Position numbers and translations under genes: made by a program | Part shown: in pieces, positions 16,091 through 24,176 of the stretch | Numbering within the stretch: the first letter of the stretch is position 1 | Layout of the letters: each line of letters opens with the position of its first letter | Assembly (NCBI GenBank): GCA_965218985.1 | Contig: CBDCMP010000007.1 | Coordinates: 2,798,894 to 2,862,893, forward strand | DNA: 64,000 nt | Origin: Pseudopedobacter sp965218985 | Lineage (GTDB): Bacteria; Bacteroidota; Bacteroidia; Sphingobacteriales; Sphingobacteriaceae | Direction of reading: 5' to 3' | The notes under the pieces: model-generated | Databases searched by the model: none | What the model was told of the DNA's origin: nothing | Seen by the model: the letters and a program-made list of their open reading frames with translations, nothing else

Positions 16091-18109
16091 TTATTTAATC
16101 TCTGATAGCAACCGGTAAGGGTTGCTCGGCTTTACATAAAAACCCGGCACGTAAGACATTACCGGGGTTACTTTTACCACTTTGAATTCTGTTCTTCTGT
16201 TCAGCTGCTGTTCTGCAGCGGTGCATTTCACGCCATCAGCACACCTGTTCAACAGTTGGGTTTCCCCAAATCCTTTGGCGCTCAACCTGCTTTCGTCTGC
16301 ACCTTTGTGCACCAAAAAGTTTTCGGCGGCTTTCGCCCTTTTCTCTGAAAGCTTTCTGTTGTAGGCAGCCGGTCCCCTGGCATCAGTGTGCGAGCGTAAT
16401 TCCACATCCACATTTGGGCTAAGGCTCATGAAATGCACAACCTTCATCAATTCGGGCTCCGCATCTTTCCTGATGTTATACTGATCAAAATCATAATAAA
16501 TATTATTCAGCCTAACCAGATAGGCATCCTCTCCTTTCTCCACTTCAAAGCGGACATGGTACACAGTGGATTCGGTAGCTCCTTTAGTGGAAATCTCTCC
16601 CTGCTGCCTGTTGATGTATTTGTCTACATCACCACTGACCAGGTAATCGGTCTCTTTTTCCAGTTCAAATTTGAAAGAGCCGTCAGCAGCCGATAAAACA
16701 CTGGCCTCCTGATGGGTCTTTTTATTCAGCAAGATGATTTTAACGCCTTCCAGTGGCACTGCACTGCTTTTCCGAACCACTTCTCCCTGTACCGCAAAAA
16801 ACGGCTCTTTGGGTTTTTCATTGAAAAGGTAGATATCATCAGCACCTTTACCGCCAGGCCTGTTGGAGGAGAGCATTCCGCCTAAATGATTGGGGAAATA
16901 AAAAACTCCGAAATCGTCTTTTGGGGAGTTCATAGGTGCTTTTAGATTTTCAGGCGTGGTCCAGTTGTTTTTCGCACCTGTGGCAGAGAAGATATCCAGA
17001 CCACCCATGCCAAGGTGCCCTTTGGAAGAGAAGAATAATTCGTTGTCATTGCTGATGTAAGGATACACCTCATCATAGCTGGTGTTGATGGTCGGGCCAC
17101 AATTCACTGGTGCTGACCAACCGGTGCTTGTTTTTTCAGCGTAGAACAAATCCATTCCCCCTAAAGTTCCGGGCATGTCAGCAGCGAAATAGAGGATGTT
17201 GCCATCCGGACTTATTGCAGGATGCTGAACCGTATAATGCAATGGATCATTATAAGGGAAAGAAATTGCCTGAGACCAAACGCCGTTCTGCCTTACCGCA
17301 TAATAAATGCTTTTATTCATCCGGGCAGCTGATTTTTTGTTTTTCTTATCAACAACACCAGAAGTGGTGAAAAACAAAGTCTCGCCATCGGGAGACCAGC
17401 TGGCTGGTCCGCTAGGGAATTGCCTGTTTACCTGTTCGGGCAACAAGCTGAGTTTTAAATTCCCGTCTGAGTGGTCATCTACACGTGTTGCCTGGTATAG
17501 TTTGGTATAGGGATTACCGGTCCAGCCGTAGATTTGATTAAGACCGTTGCTATTGGCTGAGGAACTTAGAAAAACACGGTCTGATACGAAAATAAAACCT
17601 TGGTCATCAGCGATTGGAGAGCAGTCGGAGTTTTCAGAATTCAGTCCGGCCTCGTTGCTCACCTGTATATTTGGGTCAGGATTTTCATACCACAACCTGG
17701 CCGTATTGCAGCTATTGGCCAATTTTACCGCTTCATCACTTTTTGCAGGGACACGTTCTGCATAAGTTAGATATAAGAGCCTGGCCATGTCGAATTTTGC
17801 GTTTTGTTTCAATGCATCAGCATAGTAGAGGTAATTGACGGGATCAAAGCCGGCAAAAGTCAACACTTTGGCGTATGCTTTTTCTGCTGCAAGGGTGTTA
17901 TTCGTAAATCTGTAACAGTTGGCTAATTTTTGGGCGACTTCTAAAGTGGGTTTTTTATGTAATAGCTTCTCGTAAATTTGAATAGCATAGTGATAATCAT
18001 ATTTTTCGTAATAGTTGTTCGCTTTTTTCAGGTCATCAGACCTGAGGTTTCCGGGAATTAAATAGAGCATGATTCCGGTGCAAAATAGGATCATCAAAAT
18101 CTTTTTCAT
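16091..18109 (-). CDS. PorE-like envelope protein: TPR, beta-propeller, carboxypeptidase-like and OmpA domains
   Basis: The start is set at the ATG giving MKKILMILFCTGIML (18109); the frame extends upstream to a TTG at 18226, but that part is a repeated leader. The 672-residue protein has a signal peptide, TPR-like helices (KANNYYEKYDYHYAIQIYEKLL), PD40/WD40-type propeller repeats (SPDGETLFFTTSG, SPDGNILYFAADM, NDELFFSSKGH), a carboxypeptidase-regulatory-like fold (VRKSSAVPLEGVKIILLN), and a C-terminal OmpA domain (ELRSHTDARG...LSEKRAKA). This order matches PorE-type proteins linked to peptidoglycan and to T9SS machinery in Bacteroidota. Placement in T9SS is an inference from architecture. 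The terminator at 16044 follows. Confidence 0.85.
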   Translation of the reverse strand: MKKILMILFCTGIMLYLIPGNLRSDDLKKANNYYEKYDYHYAIQIYEKLLHKKPTLEVAQKLANCYRFTNNTLAAEKAYAKVLTFAGFDPVNYLYYADALKQNAKFDMARLLYLTYAERVPAKSDEAVKLANSCNTARLWYENPDPNIQVSNEAGLNSENSDCSPIADDQGFIFVSDRVFLSSSANSNGLNQIYGWTGNPYTKLYQATRVDDHSDGNLKLSLLPEQVNRQFPSGPASWSPDGETLFFTTSGVVDKKNKKSAARMNKSIYYAVRQNGVWSQAISFPYNDPLHYTVQHPAISPDGNILYFAADMPGTLGGMDLFYAEKTSTGWSAPVNCGPTINTSYDEVYPYISNDNELFFSSKGHLGMGGLDIFSATGAKNNWTTPENLKAPMNSPKDDFGVFYFPNHLGGMLSSNRPGGKGADDIYLFNEKPKEPFFAVQGEVVRKSSAVPLEGVKIILLNKKTHQEASVLSAADGSFKFELEKETDYLVSGDVDKYINRQQGEISTKGATESTVYHVRFEVEKGEDAYLVRLNNIYYDFDQYNIRKDAEPELMKVVHFMSLSPNVDVELRSHTDARGPAAYNRKLSEKRAKAAENFLVHKGADESRLSAKGFGETQLLNRCADGVKCTAAEQQLNRRTEFKVVKVTPVMSYVPGFYVKPSNPYRLLSEIK

Positions 18110-18211
18110 CCGTTTATTTTTATTGTTTTTTAATTGCCGGATGGAACCTTTGATATTTAAAATAATCATTGCCCCCATGTGCTTAATAATTATTTTAAAC
18201 ATGTCGGTTTC
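18110..18211 (-). repeat. Inverted-copy leader A upstream of the PorE-like gene
   Basis: On the minus strand, from GAAACCGACATG at 18211 to the start codon at 18109, the sequence is about 90% identical to the plus-strand stretch 20091-20191 before the transketolase C-terminal subunit. Both copies end at ATGAAAAA, the start of their gene. Here the encoded peptide MFKIIIKHMGAMIIL runs on in frame into the PorE-like protein, because the stop present in copy B reads CGG. Confidence 0.8.
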
Positions 18212-18226
18212 ATCTTCATCATTCAA

Positions 18227-18680
18227 ACATCGCTTACTGATTATGCGGTCTTTTTAATTTTTTTCTACTGACATTCCTCCTATCTCCCATCCATCTTGAT
18301 CATAAAAAAGAGAAATAATTTTCCTGATCCCCTGTAAAAATGCAGGTGTTGAAAAACCACCTTTTTAATTGATTTTCATGAATCAGTTCTACCTTCCCTG
18401 ACTTTAATCAGGGCTTGTTTTTAGTTTATCCACATCAGGTTCTTAACATTTTAGCTCAGCTAAAAACGGTCTTTATTTATCTTAAAGCAAAGATTAGGTA
18501 TAAAATTATTTTAAACTCCAAAAGTTTTCCACATAGGCTGTTGATGAATGCCATCCCAGGCGTTTGAAATGCTGTGATGCAGATCTTGTTTCGGCATCCC
18601 ACCATAGGGTTTTTAGAATTTTGCATCGTGTGCGCTGCTTGTTTTTCTTGGCGTGTATGCTGCAACGCTTTTAAGTTTTT
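18227..18680. other. Gene-free AT-rich interval with one orphan hairpin
   Basis: No coding sequence is supported. CCCTGA / TCAGGG (18396-18413) followed by CTTGTTTTT looks like a plus-strand terminator, yet no plus-strand gene lies upstream. A minus-strand reading frame at 18477-18749 shows no protein-like features and overlaps the hairpin repeats. Confidence 0.5.
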
Positions 18681-19013
18681 ACCTCGGTCTGTGTCCTCAC
18701 AGAACGAAATATAAATTCCATTAAAGTGGTCTGTGGGGACACAGACCACGGTTAAGACCGGAACTAGATTACGTCAATGGTAGGTACGAAACGTCTCACT
18801 AGCAAGGTCTGCTCATATAACTTGTCACCTATTTGTGTAATTTTTTTACCTCGGTCTGTGTCCTCACAGAACGATATATAAGATTCCATTAAAGTGGTCT
18901 GTGGGGGACACAGACCACGGTTAAGACCGAAACTAGATACGTCAATGGTTAGGTACGAAACGTCTCACTAGCAGGGTCTGCTCATATAACTTGTCACCTA
19001 TTTGTGTGATTTT
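18681..19013. repeat. Two tandem 167-bp hairpin-bearing repeats
   Basis: Unit 1 (18681-18847) and unit 2 (18848-19013) are nearly identical and start with ACCTCGGTCTGTG. Each holds GGTCTGTGTCCTCACAG and, about 30 bases later, its near-perfect inverse. The second arm also forms a compact hairpin by itself: GTGGTCTGTG-GGGA-CACAGACCAC. Each unit can therefore fold in two exclusive ways. The second half (ACGAAACGTCTCACTAGCA) is also shared. It looks like a dispersed non-coding repeat family rather than a gene. Confidence 0.8.
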
Positions 19014-19218
19014 TCACTGCGTTCAAAATGACGAAACTTTTAACTTAATAGCATTGGTGTATCATGGATGCGATAGGTTTTCAAAGCCCCGGCTTTCCCT
19101 CCTTGTAAAAAGGTGTTATTAAATTGGCATCATTGAACTTTGGGCGGGCTATTCTGAAATAGCACTAGGGGTTCTAACTTATTTATTTAATTTAGGGTGT
19201 TTTTTACAATACTCAAAT

Positions 19219-20065
19219 ATGACACTAGAAATTACCGATTTAAAGCGTATGGCCTCTCAGGTGAGGAGAGATATATTGCGTATGGTTTATGAATGCCAAT
19301 CCGGTCACCCGGGAGGATCTTTAGGATGTACGGATTATTTTGTGGCACTATACTTTAGGATCATGAAACATGACCCTTCGTTTCATATGGATGGAATAGG
19401 AGAGGATATATTTTTTCTTTCGAACGGGCACATCTCCCCGGTATTCTACAGCGTGTTGGCCAGGTCAGGATATTTCGACCTGTCAGAATTAAAAACGTTC
19501 AGAAAATTGAATTCCAGGGTCCAGGGACATCCCACCACCCATGAAGGCCTGCCAGGGATCAGAATTTCATCCGGTTCCTTAGGGCAAGGGATGTCCGTGG
19601 CGATAGGAGCTGCCCTGGCAAAGAAAATGAATAAGGATCATGCCTTGGTGTTCTCCCTGCATGGAGATGGCGAATTACAGGAAGGCCAAAACTGGGAGGC
19701 AGCGATGTTCGCCCCTTTCAATAAAGTAGATAACCTGATCTCAGCGGTGGATGTCAACGGTCAGCAAATAGATGGTCCAACGGACAAGGTATTAGGTTTG
19801 CTGGATCTTCACGAGAAATTCTCTGCCTTTGGCTGGGAGGTGATGCATGCCAATGGCAATGTGATGGAAGAGATCGTTGCGGCATTGGAAGAAGCTAAAA
19901 CCAGGACAGGAAAGGGGAAACCAGTGATGATTCTCATGAATACGGTAGATGGGTAAAGGGGTTGATTTTATGGAAGGCTCTCATAAATGGCACGGGGTTG
20001 CACCTAACAAGCAGCAATTAGAAGAGGCATTGGCGCAATTGGAAGAAACTTACGGAGATTTTTAA
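19219..20065 (+). CDS. Transketolase, N-terminal (TPP-binding) subunit, frameshifted near the 3' end
   Basis: The frame opens at ATG 19219 and shows the TPP-binding half of a split transketolase: SGHPGGSLG, GSLGQGMSVAIG and HGDGELQEGQNWEA (GDG motif). It converts pentose-phosphate-pathway sugars together with the C-terminal subunit downstream. An extra T at about 19946 (AATACGGTAGATGGG where AATACGGAGATGGG would keep NTEMGKG) gives a stop at 19956. Shifting back restores MGKGVDFMEGSHKWHG and a natural end at 20065. The last 37 codons are therefore out of frame. This could be a sequencing error or a genuine lesion; no slippery heptamer is evident to suggest programmed shifting. Confidence 0.85.
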
Positions 20066-20090
20066 TAGCATGATAAGAAGGTAATCAAAT

Positions 20091-20191
20091 GAAACCGACA
20101 TGATTAAAATAATCGTTAAGCACATGTGGGCAATGATTATTTTAATCATCAAAGGTTCCATCTGATAAATAAAAACAATAAAAATAAACAG
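20091..20191 (+). repeat. Inverted-copy leader B upstream of the transketolase C-terminal subunit
   Basis: This stretch matches the minus-strand leader at 18110-18211, with six differences in the first 72 bases and one small indel later. It begins with GAAACCGACATG and ends at the ATG of the next gene, so it spans the whole gap upstream of that gene. The two copies face away from each other across the hairpin repeats and the transketolase N-terminal gene. Confidence 0.8.
20100..20165 (+). CDS. Possible 21-residue hydrophobic leader peptide
   Basis: Inside leader B, ATG 20100 opens a frame for MIKIIVKHMWAM followed by IILIIKGSI and TGA. The peptide is a single hydrophobic stretch with lysines at both ends. 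The sister copy at 18202 (minus strand) preserves nearly the same residues (MFKIIIKHMGAMIIL). Conservation at the amino-acid level hints at translation, but codon-silent changes are too few to prove it. Confidence 0.35.
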   Translation: MIKIIVKHMWAMIILIIKGSI

Positions 20192-21145
20192 ATGAAAAAA
20201 TATACATATACAGAAAGTAAGGACACCCGTTCTGGTTTTGGGGCTGGTTTATTAGAGGCTGGCAGAAAAAATGATAAAGTGGTGGCGCTTTGTGCAGATT
20301 TGGTAGGCTCGTTGAAAATGGCTGATTTCATCAAAGAATTTCCAGACAGGTTTATCCAGGTGGGCATTGCCGAAGCCAATATGATTGGGATTGCGGCTGG
20401 TTTAACCATTGGGGGAAAGATTCCATTCACAGGGACTTTTGCAAACTTCTCCACCGGCAGGGTGTATGATCAAATACGCCAATCAGTGGCTTATTCCAAT
20501 AAAAATGTGAAGATATGCGCTTCACATGCAGGTTTGACATTAGGTGAGGATGGCGCCACACACCAAATTCTAGAGGATATCGGTCTGATGAAGATGCTGC
20601 CGGGGATGACCGTCATCAACCCCTGTGATTATAACCAGACGAAAGCCGCAACCCTGGCCATTGCAGCATATGAAGGACCCGTTTACCTGAGATTCGGGAG
20701 ACCGGTGATGCCAATTTTCACTGATGCTGACCAGAAGTTCGAGATAGGTAAAGCATGGATGGTTAATGAAGGTGCTGATGTGAGCATTTTCGCTACGGGA
20801 CATTTAGTATGGGAGGCGATTTTAGCAGGCGAACAATTGGCAAAGGAAGGGATTGATGCAGAGATCATCAATATCCACACCATTAAACCTTTAGATGAAG
20901 AAGCGGTCTTAAAATCAGCGAAGAAAACAGGTTGTGTGGTGACTTGCGAGGAGCATAACCGTTACGGTGGCATGGGAGAGAGCATTGCGCAGTTGCTTTC
21001 CACAAATAGGCCAACGCCTATGGAGTTCGTTGCTGTGAATGACAGTTTTGGAGAGAGCGGAACTCCTGCAGAATTGATGAAGAAATATGGATTGGACAGC
21101 AGTAATATTGTTGAGGCTGTTAAAAAAGTGATGAAGAGGAAATAA
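20192..21145 (+). CDS. Transketolase, C-terminal subunit
   Basis: The start is placed at the ATG giving MKKYTYTESKDTRSGFG; an in-frame GTG-type extension to 20126 lies within the leader repeat. The 318-residue product contains the pyrimidine-binding and C-terminal domains: GIAEANMIGIAAGL (the conserved Glu that activates the TPP ring), PFTGTFANFSTGR, HAGLTLGEDGATHQ, and the C-terminal VVTCEEHNRYGGMGE. It works as a heterodimer partner of the frameshifted subunit upstream. Splitting of transketolase into two genes is common in Bacteroidota. Confidence 0.92.
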   Translation: MKKYTYTESKDTRSGFGAGLLEAGRKNDKVVALCADLVGSLKMADFIKEFPDRFIQVGIAEANMIGIAAGLTIGGKIPFTGTFANFSTGRVYDQIRQSVAYSNKNVKICASHAGLTLGEDGATHQILEDIGLMKMLPGMTVINPCDYNQTKAATLAIAAYEGPVYLRFGRPVMPIFTDADQKFEIGKAWMVNEGADVSIFATGHLVWEAILAGEQLAKEGIDAEIINIHTIKPLDEEAVLKSAKKTGCVVTCEEHNRYGGMGESIAQLLSTNRPTPMEFVAVNDSFGESGTPAELMKKYGLDSSNIVEAVKKVMKRK

Positions 21146-21214
21146 ATTCATCTGAAACACATTTTAATATAGGCCGGGGTTCATCATGGATTTCGGCTTA
21201 TTATTTATGAAGAT

Positions 21215-21760
21215 TTGATAGAAGACACTTTAATTCTGCAAAAATTTGAGGATGAAAAGACCCGAGAGGAGGCCTTCTCTCTGCTGTTGAATAAATACCA
21301 GCAAAAGGTTTACTGGCACATCCGGAGAATGGTATTGAATCATGATGATGCTGATGACCTGGTGCAGGATGTTTTTATCAAGGTATGGAAGAACCTGGGC
21401 AGTTTCAGGCAGGACTCCCAGCTTTACACCTGGCTTTATAGAATTGCGACCAATGAGAGCATCACTTTCTTAAAAAAGAAAAGAAGTAAAAATAATGTCT
21501 CTTTGGATGATTTAGCAGAGGAATTAAGTTCGAATTTGAACGAAGAGAATTATTTCAGTGGAGATGCCATACAAAAGAAGTTGCAACAGGCTATTTTAAC
21601 CCTGCCCGAAAAACAAAAGCTGGTTTTTAACATGAAGTATTTTGATGACATGAAGTTTCAGGAGATCTCAGATGTTTTGGGGACAAGTGTCGGTGCCTTA
21701 AAAGCCTCCTATCACATTGCAGTGAAAAAGATTGAAGAACATTTACGGTCCACAGATTAA
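21215..21760 (+). CDS. ECF-type RNA polymerase sigma factor
   Basis: This 181-residue protein has sigma region 2 (MVLNHDDADDLVQDVFIKVWKNL, then TWLYRIATNESI) and region 4 (TLPEKQKLVFNMKYFDDM and an HTH around EISDVLGTSVGALKASYHIAVKK). The start is TTG at 21215; no ATG is available in frame upstream. It should direct transcription of a stress or envelope regulon. The next two genes follow within 33 and 6 bases and look co-transcribed: a membrane-anchored putative anti-sigma and a small periplasmic protein. Confidence 0.93.
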   Translation: MIEDTLILQKFEDEKTREEAFSLLLNKYQQKVYWHIRRMVLNHDDADDLVQDVFIKVWKNLGSFRQDSQLYTWLYRIATNESITFLKKKRSKNNVSLDDLAEELSSNLNEENYFSGDAIQKKLQQAILTLPEKQKLVFNMKYFDDMKFQEISDVLGTSVGALKASYHIAVKKIEEHLRSTD

Positions 21761-21792
21761 ACCTTTTAGCGATAAATGTATCCATAGAGACG

Positions 21793-22416
21793 ATGAAAGA
21801 AGAGGACAAACATTTGGATTGGGAGCAAGATGCCCCTTTGTTAGCTGCTGTTAAAGGAGATGGGTTCACTGTACCCGATAATTATTTCCAGAATTTATCA
21901 GAACAAGTGATCAATCAAGCCAGACTGGACGCTGCTGTTCGGCATGGGCAGGCCTTTGAAACTCCTGAAGGATACTTTGAAAGTTTGGAAGACCAGGTTT
22001 TTGCTGAATTATCTTTAGCGCATTTGAAAGATAGGCTGTTGCAGCAAGATGCTGGGTTTTTAGTACCTCCAGCTTATTTTGAGGAATCGCAAAAATCAAT
22101 TCTGCAGTCGGTAAATAAAAGGCCGGTGCCGGTTGCTAAAGTCCTCCATATCAATTTTATAAGATACGCTGCCGCAGCTTGCATGCTGTTGATGACTGCT
22201 GCAGGTGTTTATATGAACATACAGCAAACCAATAGCGTAAGCCACCAGTTATCCAAAGTCTCTGATGCTGATTTGGAAGATTATTTACAATTGCACACCG
22301 ATGCCTCTGATGTGCCGGCTCTTATTGATAATTTGAAAGGTGATGAAGTTTTCACGATGGATGATACACAGTTGAGTGAAGATGAAATAAAGGATTACCT
22401 TGAATTAACACTTTAA
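21793..22416 (+). CDS. Putative membrane-anchored anti-sigma protein with three short repeats
   Basis: This 207-residue protein has one transmembrane segment (RYAAAACMLLMTAAGVYMNI, about residues 117-136). The N-terminal cytoplasmic part holds three copies of a short module: GFTVPDNYFQNLSEQV, AFETPEGYFESLEDQV and GFLVPPAYFEESQKSI. The periplasmic part is acidic and ends in a DE-rich tail. It shows no zinc-finger HxxxCxxC motif. The anti-sigma role is inferred from position directly after the ECF sigma gene and from topology, not from a known domain. Confidence 0.65.
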   Translation: MKEEDKHLDWEQDAPLLAAVKGDGFTVPDNYFQNLSEQVINQARLDAAVRHGQAFETPEGYFESLEDQVFAELSLAHLKDRLLQQDAGFLVPPAYFEESQKSILQSVNKRPVPVAKVLHINFIRYAAAACMLLMTAAGVYMNIQQTNSVSHQLSKVSDADLEDYLQLHTDASDVPALIDNLKGDEVFTMDDTQLSEDEIKDYLELTL

Positions 22417-22421
22417 TATCA

Positions 22422-22850
22422 ATGAAATATTTTACCCTGATTTTATTTGCTTTTTTATTAGGTAACGCCCCATTCACTTTTGCGCAACAAAACGGCGGAA
22501 AAAGAGCGAAACAGCTAGAAGCCATAAAAATTGGTTACATCACCAGAAGATTGGATTTAACGCCCGAAGAATCCAAAAGATTTTGGCCGGTCTATAATCA
22601 ATACCAAACTGAATTGAACGAGCTTTTGAGAGCGAAGAAACAGAACAGAAATCAAAATTCAGCTGATCCTGATAAAAGCATTGATGCTGATTTTGGTTAT
22701 GATACAAAAATTCTTGAGGTGAGAAAAAGATACCGTATAGCGTTCGGTAAGCTACTCTCTGCAGAAAAAGTGAAAGCACTTTATATCGCCGAAAGAGATT
22801 TCAGGGAAGAACTCATCAGACAGTTGAAGCAGCGGAATGCCGGGGATTAG
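22422..22850 (+). CDS. Small periplasmic Spy/CpxP-like protein
   Basis: This 142-residue protein has a signal peptide (FTLILFAFLLGNAPFTFAQ) and a charged alpha-helical mature part. The mature part contains TRRLDLTPEESKRFWPVYNQYQ, which resembles the LTxxQ motif region of Spy/CpxP chaperone-like sensors, and a later GKLLSAEKVKALYIAERDF helix. It starts 6 bases after the putative anti-sigma gene. In comparable Bacteroidota operons such proteins accompany ECF sigma/anti-sigma pairs; a sensing or chaperone role is inferred. Confidence 0.7.
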   Translation: MKYFTLILFAFLLGNAPFTFAQQNGGKRAKQLEAIKIGYITRRLDLTPEESKRFWPVYNQYQTELNELLRAKKQNRNQNSADPDKSIDADFGYDTKILEVRKRYRIAFGKLLSAEKVKALYIAERDFREELIRQLKQRNAGD

Positions 22851-22881
22851 CACCTGAATCAGGTAATATCACCCGAGCCTC

Positions 22882-22915
22882 ACGATTTTCTTTGTTTGAT
22901 GCAAGGAAAAATCGT
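22882..22915. terminator. Hairpin between convergent genes
   Basis: ACGATTTTCTTTG and CAAGGAAAAATCGT form a long, nearly perfect stem. It lies 31 bases after the Spy/CpxP-like gene and before the convergent ABC permease gene. No strong T run follows, so terminator function is probable rather than certain. Confidence 0.5.
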
Positions 22916-23028
22916 AAGGTAAATGACCTGAGCTCAATGATAAAAACTCACATTTGAACAAATTAAGCAAGAAATACCCTTGATAAAGCAAGAAATTAAA
23001 GCATTATCTAGCTCTTCCCCTGTCTACA

Positions 23029-24126
23029 TCATTCCCACTTGAACACCTTGACGGCTAAAGCGTAAATCCCAATCCCCCAAATCAGCAGAATTAAAATCTG
23101 GTGGTTCACCTCCCATAAGCTGGCCCCTTCAAATGCCACTTTTCTTAACGCATCGTTTAAATAAGTTAAGGGTAAGGCTCTGCTGACAGGTTGCAGCCAG
23201 GCAGGAAAAGCACTTATGGAGAAGAACGTTCCTGACAATAAAAACTGCGGTAAGGTAATGATATTGGCTATGGGGGGAACAGTGCTCTCGTTTTTGGCGA
23301 TACCGGAGACTGCCAATCCGAACCCAAGAAATACGATTAAGCCGATGGTGGAGAGCACCAGCATATTGATGACCGTGGTAAAACCGTGAATGAGGGTAAA
23401 TCCAAAAGCGAAATGACCAACCACAATGATGAAGATAGCCGTGAATAGTGCGAAAACAATCCTTGCAATGGCTTCACCCAAAACAATGCTGGCCTTTTTT
23501 ACTGGTGTGGCAAAGAATCTTTTGATCACCAAAGTGAGCCTCAGACTGATAAATACGAATGCTGTGCCAAAAACGCCTGTACTGAGCAGGGCAAAACCCA
23601 ATTGACCAGGTAAAATAAAATCTATGGTTTTGTATGCCCTGCCTTTAATGGTAGTCTCCTTAATCTCTGCAACTGCCGGTGGGCCCGGATTCGCTTTGTT
23701 GTTCATCGGCAGCACCACATTATTTAAGATGGATTTCAAAATGTTGCCCTTGTCGTTTGATGCCTCCGTATATTCCACGTTCACAAAATAAGCCGGCCTT
23801 CCTGTGGGATTTTCCGTGATGTTTAAAATGGCATCAATTCTTCCTTTCTCCAAATCCTGATTCATCTCTTTCTCGCTCTCCTCTACCATATGCACAATCT
23901 TGATGTTTTGCAACGCCTTGTAAACCGGGCTGTTCACATCGTTGTTTCTACCCAGCCCTACATCAACCGTTAGGCCACCGCCACCAATAAAACCGAAAAC
24001 AATGATGAATATCAATGGAAAAAGCAGGGAGAAAACCACGGCCGAAGGACTTCTTAAAATCGATTTAAAACTGGCTCTGGCTATGGCTAGGGTGGCCCTG
24101 GTGTTGCTGTAGGTTTTAATTTTCAT
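23029..24126 (-). CDS. ABC-2 type transporter permease
   Basis: This 365-residue membrane protein has an N-terminal transmembrane helix (SAVVFSLLFPLIFIIVFGFIGG), a large extracytoplasmic domain (about residues 50-165), and five further hydrophobic segments in the C-terminal half. This is the ABC2_membrane architecture of exporters such as YhfI/NatB-type systems. Its partner ATPase lies 50 bases upstream in the same direction. Together they should export a small molecule, lipid or drug; the substrate cannot be assigned. Confidence 0.88.
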   Translation of the reverse strand: MKIKTYSNTRATLAIARASFKSILRSPSAVVFSLLFPLIFIIVFGFIGGGGLTVDVGLGRNNDVNSPVYKALQNIKIVHMVEESEKEMNQDLEKGRIDAILNITENPTGRPAYFVNVEYTEASNDKGNILKSILNNVVLPMNNKANPGPPAVAEIKETTIKGRAYKTIDFILPGQLGFALLSTGVFGTAFVFISLRLTLVIKRFFATPVKKASIVLGEAIARIVFALFTAIFIIVVGHFAFGFTLIHGFTTVINMLVLSTIGLIVFLGFGLAVSGIAKNESTVPPIANIITLPQFLLSGTFFSISAFPAWLQPVSRALPLTYLNDALRKVAFEGASLWEVNHQILILLIWGIGIYALAVKVFKWE

Positions 24127-24176
24127 GATGTTGTAGATACAGATGAATCTAATTCGCTAATCGTAATGCTAAATAA

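Noticed and set aside
18477..18749. Minus-strand 90-codon frame
   Set aside because: It overlaps the hairpin repeat, has no recognisable protein features, and the second repeat unit does not preserve it.
19935..19960. Programmed ribosomal frameshift in the transketolase gene
   Set aside because: No slippery heptamer or downstream pseudoknot is apparent, so a base insertion or read error is simpler.
19986..20002. TGGCACGGGGTTGCA, a near-perfect sigma-54 promoter match
   Set aside because: It lies inside the conserved coding end of the transketolase subunit (codons for KWHGVA), is explained by protein sequence, and has no suitably placed gene start with a better case.
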